DNA of 64,000 nt from Sulfuricystis multivorans (GTDB lineage Bacteria > Pseudomonadota > Gammaproteobacteria > Burkholderiales > Rhodocyclaceae): the NCBI RefSeq assembly GCF_003966565.1, contig NZ_AP018718.1:1550001-1614000 (forward strand), written 5' to 3'. Both the position numbers and the translations under genes were made by a program. Of this stretch, positions 55,711 to 64,000 are shown in pieces. A model generated the notes under the pieces. It was not told where the DNA came from. It saw only the letters and a program-made list of their open reading frames with translations, and ran no database searches. Positions within the stretch are counted from its first letter, which is position 1, and each line of letters opens with the position of its first letter.

Positions 55711-56943
55711 ATGAAGCGCATCCTGATGATTGCCTATCACTTCCCACCATTGGCGGGAAGCAGCGGTATCCAGCGCACTCTGCGTTTCGTTCAGCACCTC
55801 CCCGAATTCGGCTGGGAACCGATCGTTCTGACAACACGGCCTTTTGCATACGAGCGCACCAGTGACGATCTGCTCGCCGACATCCCCACGGGAACAATCG
55901 TAAGCCGCGCCTTTGCACTCGACACCGCTCGACACCTATCGATCGCCAAGCGCTACCCCGGCTTTCTTGCACGTCCCGATCGATGGATGAGCTGGAAGTT
56001 CGACGGTATTCGTCGAGGATTGAAGTTGATTCGCCAATACCGGCCGCAGGTTATCTGGAGCACCTATCCAATCGCCACTGCTCACATCATCGGCGCCGAG
56101 CTTCGAAAACGCACCGGGTTGCCTTGGGTCGCCGATTTCCGCGATCCGATGGCTCAAGAAGGCTATCCGGCCGACCCGATCACTTGGCAACACTTCAAAC
56201 GTATCGAAATGACAGCCATGCAAAGTGCGAGCGTTGCTCTGTTCACAACGCCGGGTGCAGCACGCATTTACCGGGAGCGATACCCGGAAGCAAATGCGCG
56301 CATCGAAGTGCTCGAAAATGGCTATGACGAAGAAACTTTTGCAAAAACAGAAGCCGAGCTTCATGATCGTGCGCCTTTGAATCCAAGCAAGTTGACGCTG
56401 TTGCACAGCGGCATCGTTTATCCCACGGAACGCGACCCGACGGCACTATTCCAAGCTTTGGCACAACTCAGGCATTCGCATCCCGATCTCGCATCGAAAT
56501 TGAAGCTGCGGTTTCGCGCAGCAGCACATGACGATCTTTTGCGAACATTGGCAAGCAAATATGATGTCATGGAAAACATCGAGATATTTCCAGCCATTCC
56601 CTATCGAGAAGCTCTTGCCGAAATGCTGCGCGCAGACGGCTTATTACTGCTCCAAGCCGCCAATTGCAATGATCAGATTCCTGCCAAGTTGTATGAATAT
56701 CTGCGCGCCAAGCGACCCATCATCGCACTCACCCCATTGGAAGGTGACACGGGATCGACCCTTCGCCACGCGGGGATTTCGACGATCGCGCCGCTCGATG
56801 ATCCTTCCGCCATTGAAAGGTTGTTGTTTGATTTTGCAATCAATCCCCGTGTAGGGTCACTAGCCACCGACATTGCAATCAGAGCAGCATCCCGAAAAGG
56901 CAGGAGTGCTTTACTTGCGAAGCTTTTAGAAGAAATCGCTTGA
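55711..56943 (+). CDS. Glycosyltransferase (GT4-like)
   Basis: Retaining GT-B glycosyltransferase of 410 residues. The N-terminus MKRILMIAYHFPPLAGSSGIQRTLRFVQHL is typical of the group. LPWVADFRDPMAQEGYP lies in the middle, and the C-terminal donor-binding part contains IPAKLYEYLRAKRPIIALTP, with the Glu of the EX7E-type motif. Cytoplasmic or membrane-bound, building the repeat unit of the surface glycan. It begins the plus-strand group 55711-60127. Base composition falls off toward its 3' end. Confidence 0.88.
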   Translation: MKRILMIAYHFPPLAGSSGIQRTLRFVQHLPEFGWEPIVLTTRPFAYERTSDDLLADIPTGTIVSRAFALDTARHLSIAKRYPGFLARPDRWMSWKFDGIRRGLKLIRQYRPQVIWSTYPIATAHIIGAELRKRTGLPWVADFRDPMAQEGYPADPITWQHFKRIEMTAMQSASVALFTTPGAARIYRERYPEANARIEVLENGYDEETFAKTEAELHDRAPLNPSKLTLLHSGIVYPTERDPTALFQALAQLRHSHPDLASKLKLRFRAAAHDDLLRTLASKYDVMENIEIFPAIPYREALAEMLRADGLLLLQAANCNDQIPAKLYEYLRAKRPIIALTPLEGDTGSTLRHAGISTIAPLDDPSAIERLLFDFAINPRVGSLATDIAIRAASRKGRSALLAKLLEEIA

Positions 56944-56974
56944 TCCATTTAACCTAAACCACCACACTGAAGCC

Positions 56975-57652
56975 ATGGATCGCCTGCAAGCATATACAAC
57001 CTCCCGTCCTGACATTTGTGCAATGGTGCCTGAAAATGCACTTTTGATACTCGACCTTGGATGCAGTGATGGCAGTCTTGGTGCCGCACTTAAACAGATG
57101 GGAAAGAATCGCCGAGTTTATGGAATCGAATTGTCATCTGAACTGGCATGCATAGCCGAGTCTCGTTTGGATATGGTGATTGTTGAAGATTTAAATCATG
57201 AAAACTGTTTAGCGAAGTTCGCTGATGAAAGATTCGATTGCGTAGTTGCAGCGGATGTATTGGAACATTTAGTTGCACCAGAAAGACTGTTAGCACAAAT
57301 CACGAATATCATGGCAGATAATGCAACCTTGATCGTCAGCCTGCCAAATATTCGGCATCACTCAGCATTCACTTCCATTTATCTTGCAGGCAGATTTCCT
57401 CGTCGCGATAGAGGAATTTTTGACTACAATCACTTGCGCTGGTTCACTCTAAAAGATGCAAGATATTTATTGCAATCTGCTGGATTTACCATTGAGGCCG
57501 AACATTACACGCTGCGCGTGGGTGACAAGGGAAGCGGTTTGATCAACAAAATAGCTCTACGCACCTTGTCACCGATTGCTTCTTTTGCTCCAGTACGTGA
57601 ATTCATGACATATCAGTTTGTTCTTCGCGCACACAATAAATGCCACGGATGA
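56975..57652 (+). CDS. Class I SAM-dependent methyltransferase
   Basis: Methyltransferase of 225 residues. Motif I is LLILDLGCSDGSLGAAL, followed by GIELSSEL, RFDCVVAADVLEHLVAPERLL and TLIVSLPNIRHHSAF, as in sugar and lipid methyltransferases. The DNA is much AT-richer than the housekeeping part, suggesting acquisition. It overlaps the next gene by ATGA. Likely target: a sugar residue of the glycan, or a terminal cap. Confidence 0.85.
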   Translation: MDRLQAYTTSRPDICAMVPENALLILDLGCSDGSLGAALKQMGKNRRVYGIELSSELACIAESRLDMVIVEDLNHENCLAKFADERFDCVVAADVLEHLVAPERLLAQITNIMADNATLIVSLPNIRHHSAFTSIYLAGRFPRRDRGIFDYNHLRWFTLKDARYLLQSAGFTIEAEHYTLRVGDKGSGLINKIALRTLSPIASFAPVREFMTYQFVLRAHNKCHG

Positions 57653-58590
57653 AAACAAACCGGCTCACCATTCTGACTGTCTCGTATGGCCATAAGGCTC
57701 TGCTACTTGAAAACATGCGGCTCTCCCAACTATTACACAAAGATTTCCTAAACGATGTCGAATGGCATGTTGCAGAGAATAGTCCGATCGATCATCCGGA
57801 GCGCTTCACTGAAAGCGAGGCAGGATTTTATTTACATCCAGGGGACGGTGAGAATGATAAAGGCATCAGCCATCATCACGCCTCTGCACTCAACAATCTG
57901 CTGCGCACAGTCAACCTCAATCGTTATGTATTGATTCTTGACCCTGATTTTTTCTTATTATTGCCAGAGTGGGCAAAAGTCATTCCAGATTACATGCATT
58001 CTCGTGCCCTCAGTTTTTTTGGAGTGCCATGGCATCCGCGGCATCATGAGAACTATCGCTATTTTCCTGCAGTGCATTGTTTCGCTTTTGACAGTCATGT
58101 AATTGATCGTGATTCGCTCGACTTTACGCCTCAACTAGATTTACTCGAATGGAAAGAAGGAAGACTTGCAAAACTTCTCACAAAGATTCCAGTTCTGGGA
58201 TATCGCATATCGAGAAGAAGCTGGGATACTGGAACACGGGTTTGGAGACGTTATTCCATACTGTCGAACAAGTATGAAGTTGTTACACCCATATACCATC
58301 CAGACCCCAGTTTCCTTACTCTCAAAAATCGCCTGATCGAGTCTTTGCTTCCTGATTGGATGTGCTTACTTCCAAAAAGAACAGGTTATTTTGATGAGAC
58401 GTCTTTCGAAAAACGAGGATGGGTGAATGAACAAATCCCTAATAATTGGGAGGCCTTCATGTGGAAGGACCAACCTTTTGGGCTGCATGTTCGTCGCAGT
58501 TTTGCACATCATATGCGTAGTGAAGCAGATGAATTGTCTAAGTTACCTATTATTTTGAAATCAATTATTACCAAAGTCATGCTGAAATAG
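57649..58590 (+). CDS. Putative glycosyltransferase (GT2-like), AT-rich
   Basis: Protein of 313 residues, MKTNRLTILTVSYGHKALLLENMRLSQLL. The opening resembles GT-A glycosyltransferases, and LNRYVLILDPDFFLLLPEWAKVIPDYM supplies a DxD-like DPD motif, but the rest is not recognisable. The start is placed at the ATG overlapping the previous stop; an earlier rare start would add three residues. Low GC like its upstream neighbour, with a 37-bp gap to the flippase. Confidence 0.65.
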   Translation: MKTNRLTILTVSYGHKALLLENMRLSQLLHKDFLNDVEWHVAENSPIDHPERFTESEAGFYLHPGDGENDKGISHHHASALNNLLRTVNLNRYVLILDPDFFLLLPEWAKVIPDYMHSRALSFFGVPWHPRHHENYRYFPAVHCFAFDSHVIDRDSLDFTPQLDLLEWKEGRLAKLLTKIPVLGYRISRRSWDTGTRVWRRYSILSNKYEVVTPIYHPDPSFLTLKNRLIESLLPDWMCLLPKRTGYFDETSFEKRGWVNEQIPNNWEAFMWKDQPFGLHVRRSFAHHMRSEADELSKLPIILKSIITKVMLK

Positions 58591-58627
58591 CGACATTTTC
58601 ATATGATTTTTTTGCTACACTTTAGTA

Positions 58628-60127
58628 GTGATAATTAAGAACTCCAGTAAGTTCACACAACCAGTTTCTGTTGTCCGAGGGGCAGCCCTGGTCATTGCCA
58701 TGCGCTGGACCGATCGGCTGATCGGCATCGCCAGCACGCTGATACTTGCCCGTCTTCTGGTGCCAGCTGATTTCGGCATCGTCGCGATGGCCTCTTTGGT
58801 CGTTGCACTCATCGACACATTACTCGATTTGGGCGTTGGCTCTGCGCTGATCCAAAACCCCAATGCCGACCGAGAGGATTTCGATACTGCCTGGACGCTG
58901 CGTTTATGCCAAGCCCTGGCCGCAGGATTACTGATCGCCTTGCTCGGCGCACCTCTTGCTGCGGAATATTTCAAGGAACCTCGGGTAGAAAACGTCCTCT
59001 ATTTGATGTCGCTGACGATCGCGCTTGGCGGCCTGGAAAACATCGGTATCGTCGCTTTCCAGAAAAACATGGAATTCGGACGCGATTTTCGCTTCTTTTT
59101 TTTGCGCAGGCTGTCAGGCTTTGCAATCACCGTCGTCTTGGCATTCTGGCTGCGGTCCTATTGGGCCATGGTCATCGGTGCGCTCTGCGGCCGCATTGCG
59201 GGCGTCTGGCTCAGTTATTTGCTGCATAATTTTCGGCCTCGCTTTTCCTTTGCGCGCATCGGTCGAATTTGGTCGTTCTCGCAATGGATACTCGTCCGTA
59301 ACTTGGGCACATATGGTGCGCAACAGACTGACAAATTACTCGTCGGTCGTTTCAATGATGCAGGAGCCATGGGCGCTTACTCACTTGCCGACGAGATCTC
59401 GGCAATGCCGACGAACGAGGTGTTGATGCCTTTAGGGCGGGTATTGTTCCCCGCCTTCGTGCGTGTGATCGACAAACCCGCCGAGTTGCGGCGTGCATTT
59501 TGTCTTGCCTTGGGCGTGCAAGCTCTTGTCGCGCTGCCTGCCGGCATTGGTCTTGCACTGGTGGCACCGATCGCAGTTCCTCTGCTACTTGGTCCACAGT
59601 GGGCTGCGGCAATTCCGTTCGTGCAATTGCTCGCTTTGATGAACATTGCGGTGGCATTGACACATAGCAGCGGTTATCTACTTCTCGCTCTTGGCAAGGT
59701 ACGCTTGCAGGCGGTGATCTCGTGGTTGCAATTTGGCGTGTTAGCCACTCTGGCCGTATTCGTTTTTCCATCGGGTAATGCTGTCTGGATCGCCGGAATC
59801 CGGCTGGCCGTTTCTTTCATCGCGATGTGCCTGTTGCTCTTCCTCGTGCTCAAGGCGCTTCCTTTTCTGACCTGGCGCGACCTTTTCGCACATTCTTGGC
59901 GACCAGTTTGTGCTTCAGCGGCCATGGTTGGGGTGCTTTCGATCACGCAGTGGCCAGCTTACTGGTCTAGCGCCGTAATCTTTGTTGCAACGATCGCACT
60001 CGGCGCGACCGCCTATGCGCTGACCATCTGGCTGTCTTGGCGTGTTGCCGGCATGCCGAAAGGGGCGGAAAGCTATCTACTGGGAAAACTTGCTTTCAAA
60101 CGTTGGCCGGGATCCAGGCATTCCTGA
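58628..60127 (+). CDS. Lipid-linked oligosaccharide flippase (Wzx/PST family)
   Basis: Polytopic membrane protein of 499 residues with about 12-14 hydrophobic segments. MRWTDRLIGIASTLILARLLVPADFGIVAMASL and the later GTYGAQQTDKLLVGRFNDAGAMGAYSLADEI are typical of polysaccharide-transporter/MATE-like flippases. The GTG start (58628) gives MIIKNSSKFTQPVSVVRGAALVIAMRW; the Met25 ATG is a less likely alternative. It should flip undecaprenyl-linked repeat units for the polymerase or ligase encoded nearby. Its 3' end overlaps the convergent deacetylase gene by 32 bp. Confidence 0.9.
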   Translation: MIIKNSSKFTQPVSVVRGAALVIAMRWTDRLIGIASTLILARLLVPADFGIVAMASLVVALIDTLLDLGVGSALIQNPNADREDFDTAWTLRLCQALAAGLLIALLGAPLAAEYFKEPRVENVLYLMSLTIALGGLENIGIVAFQKNMEFGRDFRFFFLRRLSGFAITVVLAFWLRSYWAMVIGALCGRIAGVWLSYLLHNFRPRFSFARIGRIWSFSQWILVRNLGTYGAQQTDKLLVGRFNDAGAMGAYSLADEISAMPTNEVLMPLGRVLFPAFVRVIDKPAELRRAFCLALGVQALVALPAGIGLALVAPIAVPLLLGPQWAAAIPFVQLLALMNIAVALTHSSGYLLLALGKVRLQAVISWLQFGVLATLAVFVFPSGNAVWIAGIRLAVSFIAMCLLLFLVLKALPFLTWRDLFAHSWRPVCASAAMVGVLSITQWPAYWSSAVIFVATIALGATAYALTIWLSWRVAGMPKGAESYLLGKLAFKRWPGSRHS

Positions 60128-61046
60128 CCAACTGCGCCATTCTGCGAAAACCGTTTGCAGCCCATGGCGTAAACCTGGGTAGCTGGAACACATCGCTGCC
60201 CTTCCTTGCCACGCCATACCCTGTAGTCACTGCCCGCTTGAAACCCGCCGTCTTGACCAAAGAAATATGGCGCTCTGTGTAGTCCCGCCCGGGTTTCCCA
60301 TTCGGATAGGCAAAAGATGTCAATGAATTGCCGATGATGGCTTCCAGTAGGTGCTTTCCTGTGACGATTTCGTCATATGCACGTTTCTCGTCGAGCGTGC
60401 TCAGGATCGTGTGCGCGTTCGTGTGACCACCGATTTCGATCCCTCTGTCACTCATATCACGCACTTGCTGGCTCGTCAGCATGATGTCGTGGGGCAAATC
60501 ACTACATCCGGAAGCCTCCAGAATTGTCTTGACCTGTTGATCGCGCAGTTCTGGCGTGCTCAACTTGATGCGACTCAGTATTGCGTCGATCGCCGCCTGC
60601 TTTTGTTCGAGACTATGGATCGGATGAACACCCAGACCGATGGAACCCAGATCCAGTTCCGGTTTGGTGGTCGCAGCAATCGCATCGATGACTGCGTCGT
60701 TGAACATGCGGCCGCCGTCGAGATAGCCCGTGGCAATGAAAACTGTTGCCGGCAGACGATATTTTTCGAGAATCGGTACTGCGATGGTTAGATTATCGGC
60801 ATAGCCATCGTCGAAAGTGATACAGCATGCCCGATGAGGCAAACTGCCCGATTGCAAGCGATCGACCGCTTCCGGTAGCGGTAGCACGGAAAAGTTATCC
60901 GCAACGAAGCGCATCAAGGCATCGAATCGCTCCGCATCCGGCTCCCCTCGCCGCAAAGGGTCGGGTGCCGGCAGCACACGGTGGAAGATCAGCGTCGTCA
61001 GCGTCTGCTCACGAGGCCAAAAGAGCAATGGCAACTTTTCGATCAT
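60096..61046 (-). CDS. Polysaccharide deacetylase (CE4)
   Basis: NodB-homology deacetylase of 316 residues. Catalytic motif 1 is CITFDDGYADN, with the metal-binding Asp. Motif 2 is GIEIGGHTNAHTILS, with the H-x3-H pair. FAYPNGKPG follows. No signal peptide, so it may act on cytoplasmic or lipid-linked sugars. Its start overlaps the stop of the O-ligase gene by 4 bp. It would free amino groups on N-acetylated sugars. Confidence 0.92.
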   Translation of the reverse strand: MIEKLPLLFWPREQTLTTLIFHRVLPAPDPLRRGEPDAERFDALMRFVADNFSVLPLPEAVDRLQSGSLPHRACCITFDDGYADNLTIAVPILEKYRLPATVFIATGYLDGGRMFNDAVIDAIAATTKPELDLGSIGLGVHPIHSLEQKQAAIDAILSRIKLSTPELRDQQVKTILEASGCSDLPHDIMLTSQQVRDMSDRGIEIGGHTNAHTILSTLDEKRAYDEIVTGKHLLEAIIGNSLTSFAYPNGKPGRDYTERHISLVKTAGFKRAVTTGYGVARKGSDVFQLPRFTPWAANGFRRMAQLVRNAWIPANV

Positions 61047-62353
61047 GTCGCTCTAGCCGCGGGCTCGGCTTTACGCCGAAAACTGAGCATTTCCCGGAGT
61101 GTGACCTCCTTTTCAGTCTCCCAGGCGCGCTTTTCCACCCACTTGCGTGCCAGCACCACCATCACCATGATGTTGTAAGGCAGGTCGAAATAAGGCATAG
61201 AAAGAAACGCACCCCCGACCGCGAAGCCTACGAGGCTCACCTGAGCCATTGCGCCAAGGTCGCTGGCCCATTGGGTTTGTGGCTGAGCCTTGCCATGCTT
61301 GCGTAGCCAGCCGGCCGAACGATAGGTGGTAAGCCAGAGCAGCAGATACAGTATCAGGCCCACGAAGCCGTGATTACCCAAGATCTGGAAATAGATGCTG
61401 TGCGCGGCACGCACGATGTCTTCATATACGCCATACATCGAAAAGAAATATGGATGCTGATAAGACATGCCACCACCGAAGAAATGGTTCTTGGCCACTT
61501 CCCAACCCACGATCCAGGCATTGATGCGCCCCATTGCCGAAGCATCCTGCTCATAGGTCTGGATAGTCCGCATCCGCTCCCACCAGGTTTCCGGCATGAA
61601 GGGTAGGAAGACAGCCACCATCAGCATGATCAGCATGCCCAGCAGCAGTTTTCTCTCGCTGCGCCACCACAAAAGGGCAGTCATTGCCGCAATGGCCAAC
61701 AAACCGCCACGCGAGTAACTGCCAATTGCCGCAATGGCACACAATACCATGATAGCCGTGACTGCATGCCGTTGCCACACCGAAAGCAGCTGTAATTGAA
61801 GGAAATGCAGCAGCGGGATCGTCATGATCAGGGCCAAGGCGAAATGGTTGTTATCCGCCACGAAAGATTCGGGTGGGCCCCAAACACGGTAATTGCCTGC
61901 CGTCAGCAGGGTAAACAGCCCACCCTTGGCTCCAAGCAAAGCGAGTGACAGCGTCGTCACCCACGCGAAAGCGATGATTTTCTGTTTATGGTTCAGCAAC
62001 ATTAGGGCGACGAAGGTCATGAGATAAATTTTGATCACCTTGTCCCACTGTGGATAGTCACCGGCCGTGTCGTAACCCGCCAGCCAGGAAATCGTCATCC
62101 AGATGGCGAACAAAAAAAGGATGATGGTAGGCGCTCCTTGGAAAGGGGATTGCCGGTATTTCGTAAACAACGTACCGATCAGCACTGATACCGCCACAAT
62201 CGCCGCCACAGGCGAGGTGTAAGCGATGCCCCAAGCGTAACGGTGAGGGTTCATGATGCTGACCCAGGTCCAGAGCAAGATGCCGATCCATGGTCGCCAA
62301 AGCGCCACGGCTGCGCCGATAAGAATGATCGAAAGAATGATCAGGTCACGCAC
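61043..62353 (-). CDS. Putative O-glycosylation ligase / O-antigen polymerase, exosortase A system-associated
   Basis: Polytopic membrane protein of 436 residues with ten or more membrane segments. WSIMNPHRYAWGIAYTSP-like opening (TWVSIMNPHRYAWGIAY), ESFVADNNHFALAL, SYSRGGLLAIAAM and SAMGRINAWIVGWEVAKNHFFGGG are characteristic of the O-ligase family found with exosortase A. It is the second polymerase/ligase-type protein in the window besides the VanZ fusion. It overlaps the glycosyltransferase gene upstream by 8 bp and the deacetylase gene downstream by 4 bp. Confidence 0.88.
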   Translation of the reverse strand: MRDLIILSIILIGAAVALWRPWIGILLWTWVSIMNPHRYAWGIAYTSPVAAIVAVSVLIGTLFTKYRQSPFQGAPTIILFLFAIWMTISWLAGYDTAGDYPQWDKVIKIYLMTFVALMLLNHKQKIIAFAWVTTLSLALLGAKGGLFTLLTAGNYRVWGPPESFVADNNHFALALIMTIPLLHFLQLQLLSVWQRHAVTAIMVLCAIAAIGSYSRGGLLAIAAMTALLWWRSERKLLLGMLIMLMVAVFLPFMPETWWERMRTIQTYEQDASAMGRINAWIVGWEVAKNHFFGGGMSYQHPYFFSMYGVYEDIVRAAHSIYFQILGNHGFVGLILYLLLWLTTYRSAGWLRKHGKAQPQTQWASDLGAMAQVSLVGFAVGGAFLSMPYFDLPYNIMVMVVLARKWVEKRAWETEKEVTLREMLSFRRKAEPAARAT

Positions 62354-63548
62354 TAGTGGCCCTCACGACTGATTCCATGACCTCCAGTGCCTGCTCAGCC
62401 CAACGAGACCAGCTGTGAGCTTCTGCATGGCGGCGTATTGCATCTTCGTCATAATCGGTCTCAGCAATCTTGTTCAGCGCATTGGCAAATGTTTCAGGTG
62501 AATAGTCTTCAACAACAAGACCCAAATCCGGACTGCTTATCGCATCCTTGGCAGAATCGACATTAGTGGAAAGAATCGGGCGCCCACAAGCCATAGCTTC
62601 GAAATAAACAGTAGGCCAACCTTCGTGGAGGCTAGAAAGAAGCAGCCAATCTGAAGCTGCCATCCATGTAGCAACTTCAACATGAGGCCTTTTGCAAACC
62701 CAGAAAATTCGATCGTCAACGCAGAGTTGTCGAGCCTCCTGCTCTAAACGGTATCTGTTTGGCCCTTCACCCAAAAAAATCACATATGGAAGTGGAAGCT
62801 GCAAGTAACGTAGTCGATGTAATGCCTTGATAATCAGTGACTGATTTTTTATGTCGATCAGTGCAGCAACACAAATTCCTATTTTTTCATCTAAAGGAAG
62901 GTTTAGCTTTTGCCTGCACTCAACTTTATTAAGCGGTTTAAATTTTTCGGTATCTACCCCATTAGGAATAAAAATAGCGTTTTGCTCATTGCAGCCTAGC
63001 TCGATAGACTTGGATCTAAGGCTATTACTAACTGATAATACACGATCTGCTGATTTAAGCGTCCATCTGAGCATAGTACCTGCAAATGGCAGTTCTGGAT
63101 AAAGACGCAAATCAGACCCATGACAGGTCACCAGACAAGGGCGCTTCAAGTATTTTGCGAGTTTGACAGATGCATAGCCATCTGGATACGCAAAATGCCC
63201 ATCTATAACATCTGGATTCCAGCCTTTGAAATCTTCTAAGAAATTACGCCTGATCGCAATGGTCATAGCAACACCCTGCGACCAGGTTGCAATTTTTGGT
63301 ATGGATAAATAACGAGGGTAAGTAGCCGATAATCCTCCTTCAAGCTTTCCATGCAATTCCACAGCACTCCATTTATTCCACTCCGAGGGTCCAGGCATCG
63401 AAGCTGGGAACCATGGTGTAGGAACCATAACTCTTACATCGACATGCCTTGATAGAGCCTTTGCACGTTCTAAGCAAAAAGTGCCGAGAGTTGGAAATGC
63501 CTTACTAGGGAAAAGCCGCGTCAGCATTAAAACTTTGAGCCGAGACAT
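62346..63548 (-). CDS. Glycosyltransferase (GT4)
   Basis: GT-B glycosyltransferase of 400 residues, MSRLKVLMLTRLFPSKAFPTLGTFCLERAKAL. Acceptor half: VIDGHFAYPDGYASVKLAKYLKRPCLVTCHGSDLR. Donor half: IFIPNGVDTEKFKPL and SSLHEGWPTVYFEAMACGRPILSTNV with the E-x7-E motif. The 5' two-thirds are distinctly AT-rich. Operon with the partial transferase upstream (4-bp gap) and the O-ligase downstream. Confidence 0.92.
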   Translation of the reverse strand: MSRLKVLMLTRLFPSKAFPTLGTFCLERAKALSRHVDVRVMVPTPWFPASMPGPSEWNKWSAVELHGKLEGGLSATYPRYLSIPKIATWSQGVAMTIAIRRNFLEDFKGWNPDVIDGHFAYPDGYASVKLAKYLKRPCLVTCHGSDLRLYPELPFAGTMLRWTLKSADRVLSVSNSLRSKSIELGCNEQNAIFIPNGVDTEKFKPLNKVECRQKLNLPLDEKIGICVAALIDIKNQSLIIKALHRLRYLQLPLPYVIFLGEGPNRYRLEQEARQLCVDDRIFWVCKRPHVEVATWMAASDWLLLSSLHEGWPTVYFEAMACGRPILSTNVDSAKDAISSPDLGLVVEDYSPETFANALNKIAETDYDEDAIRRHAEAHSWSRWAEQALEVMESVVRATSA

Positions 63549-63552
63549 GTCT

Positions 63553-64000
63553 TTATTCTGCTTCTACCAAGCTTTGGTAGAGGTCAAAATAGTTTTTCAA
63601 CATGACTTCCATTGAATAGTTCTTAGATATAAATTCCACTGCAGCAGCGCCGAGGGCTTTACGTTTCTCATGATCAGTAGCAAGAATTAATAATAATTTG
63701 ACCAAGGCAACCTCATCGCCAGCCTCAAAAAGAAGAGCTGCACGACCTTTGTCAGTAATTTCAGGTATACCTCCGACACGTGTTGCAATGCACGGAAGAC
63801 CACAAGCCATTGCTTCACTGAGTGCGTTAGGGTGGGCTTCACTATCACTCGGAAGAACAAAAATATCCAGATTATTTAGAAATTTCTGAATATTTTTGAC
63901 ATGTCCTAATAAACGAACATTTCTAGTCAGTCCTAGCGAATCTATCAATTTCTCAAGCGCTTGACGTTCCCTACCCTCACCTGCAATATCCAGTTGTACA
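63553..64000 (-). CDS. Glycosyltransferase (GT4), C-terminal part, truncated by the window edge
   Basis: The open frame continues to the window edge without a stop or convincing start (149 codons visible). It reads VQLDIAGEGRERQALEKLI at the edge, then GLTRNVRLLGHVKNIQKFLNNLDIFVLPSDSEAHPNALSEAMACGLPCIATRVGGIPEI (within the next 70 residues). This is the donor-binding half of a GT4 enzyme with its E-x7-E segment. A TTG at 63948 is an internal codon, not a start. AT-rich like its downstream neighbour. Confidence 0.88.
   Translation of the reverse strand, partial: VQLDIAGEGRERQALEKLIDSLGLTRNVRLLGHVKNIQKFLNNLDIFVLPSDSEAHPNALSEAMACGLPCIATRVGGIPEITDKGRAALLFEAGDEVALVKLLLILATDHEKRKALGAAAVEFISKNYSMEVMLKNYFDLYQSLVEAE

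Noticed and set aside
35259-64000. Exosortase (XrtA/EpsH) or PEP-CTERM proteins
   Set aside because: No protein in the window shows the exosortase Cys/Arg/His membrane pattern, and no C-terminus has a PEP plus hydrophobic plus basic tail.

Overview
The window looks like a GC-rich betaproteobacterial chromosome, probably Rhodocyclales or a close relative. Support comes from the gene order recN-nadK / hrcA-hemH, grpE-dnaK-dnaJ with sigma32-like promoters, a complete isc operon preceded by cysE, and accessory genes of the exosortase A (XrtA/EpsH) type. This placement is inferred from gene content and base composition only. Assignments rest on reading the translated genes, their motifs and their spacing; no database search was possible.

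Positions 1-18800 are mainly housekeeping. They hold DNA repair (recN, mfd), NAD kinase, an orphan adenine-type DNA methyltransferase divergent from hrcA, ferrochelatase, thioredoxin 2, a chemotaxis receptor with a c-type heme motif, the heat-shock chaperones, a Phd/PIN toxin-antitoxin pair, DAHP synthase and a DUF1015 protein. Two MITE-like non-coding elements lie at 5842-6050 and 8218-8417. Positions 18800-28500 on the minus strand are cysE followed by iscR-(second cysteine desulfurase)-iscS-iscU-iscA-hscB-hscA-fdx-iscX-tatD-tpx, with trmJ upstream. The cysE and iscR promoters share an IscR type-1-like site. Positions 28500-35240 carry suhB, a diguanylate cyclase, three tRNAs (Gly-GCC, Cys-GCA, Ser-GGA), an M20 amidohydrolase, the NAD(P)H-hydrate repair enzyme, an EamA transporter and nadC.

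From 35259 to the end the window is a surface-polysaccharide region of exosortase-A type: manC, a DUF218 protein, two paralogous secreted beta-helix proteins, a PLP decarboxylase, a small secreted protein behind a good sigma54 promoter, a 1062-residue VanZ x3 / O-antigen-ligase-like fusion, an acyl-AMP ligase and a divergent tightly coupled eight-gene operon (ACP, two hydrolases, an asparagine synthetase lacking the glutaminase cysteine, beta-helix protein, DegT-type enzyme, ATP-grasp, double FemAB/GNAT). Glycosyltransferases, methyltransferase, flippase, deacetylase and O-ligase follow. No exosortase or PEP-CTERM protein is in the window. Parts of the end (about 56950-58620 and 62350-64000) are clearly AT-richer than the rest and look acquired.

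The most unusual signal is a dispersed repeat of about 25 bp (core TCGGCGCTGGCRRGACGGCA, usually preceded by GAAA-like bases). There are about 13 copies in 64 kb on both strands. It lies inside conserved genes in a fixed reading frame (coding GAG-x-TA or, inverted, AV-x-PAP) and at successive gene junctions of the polysaccharide operon.
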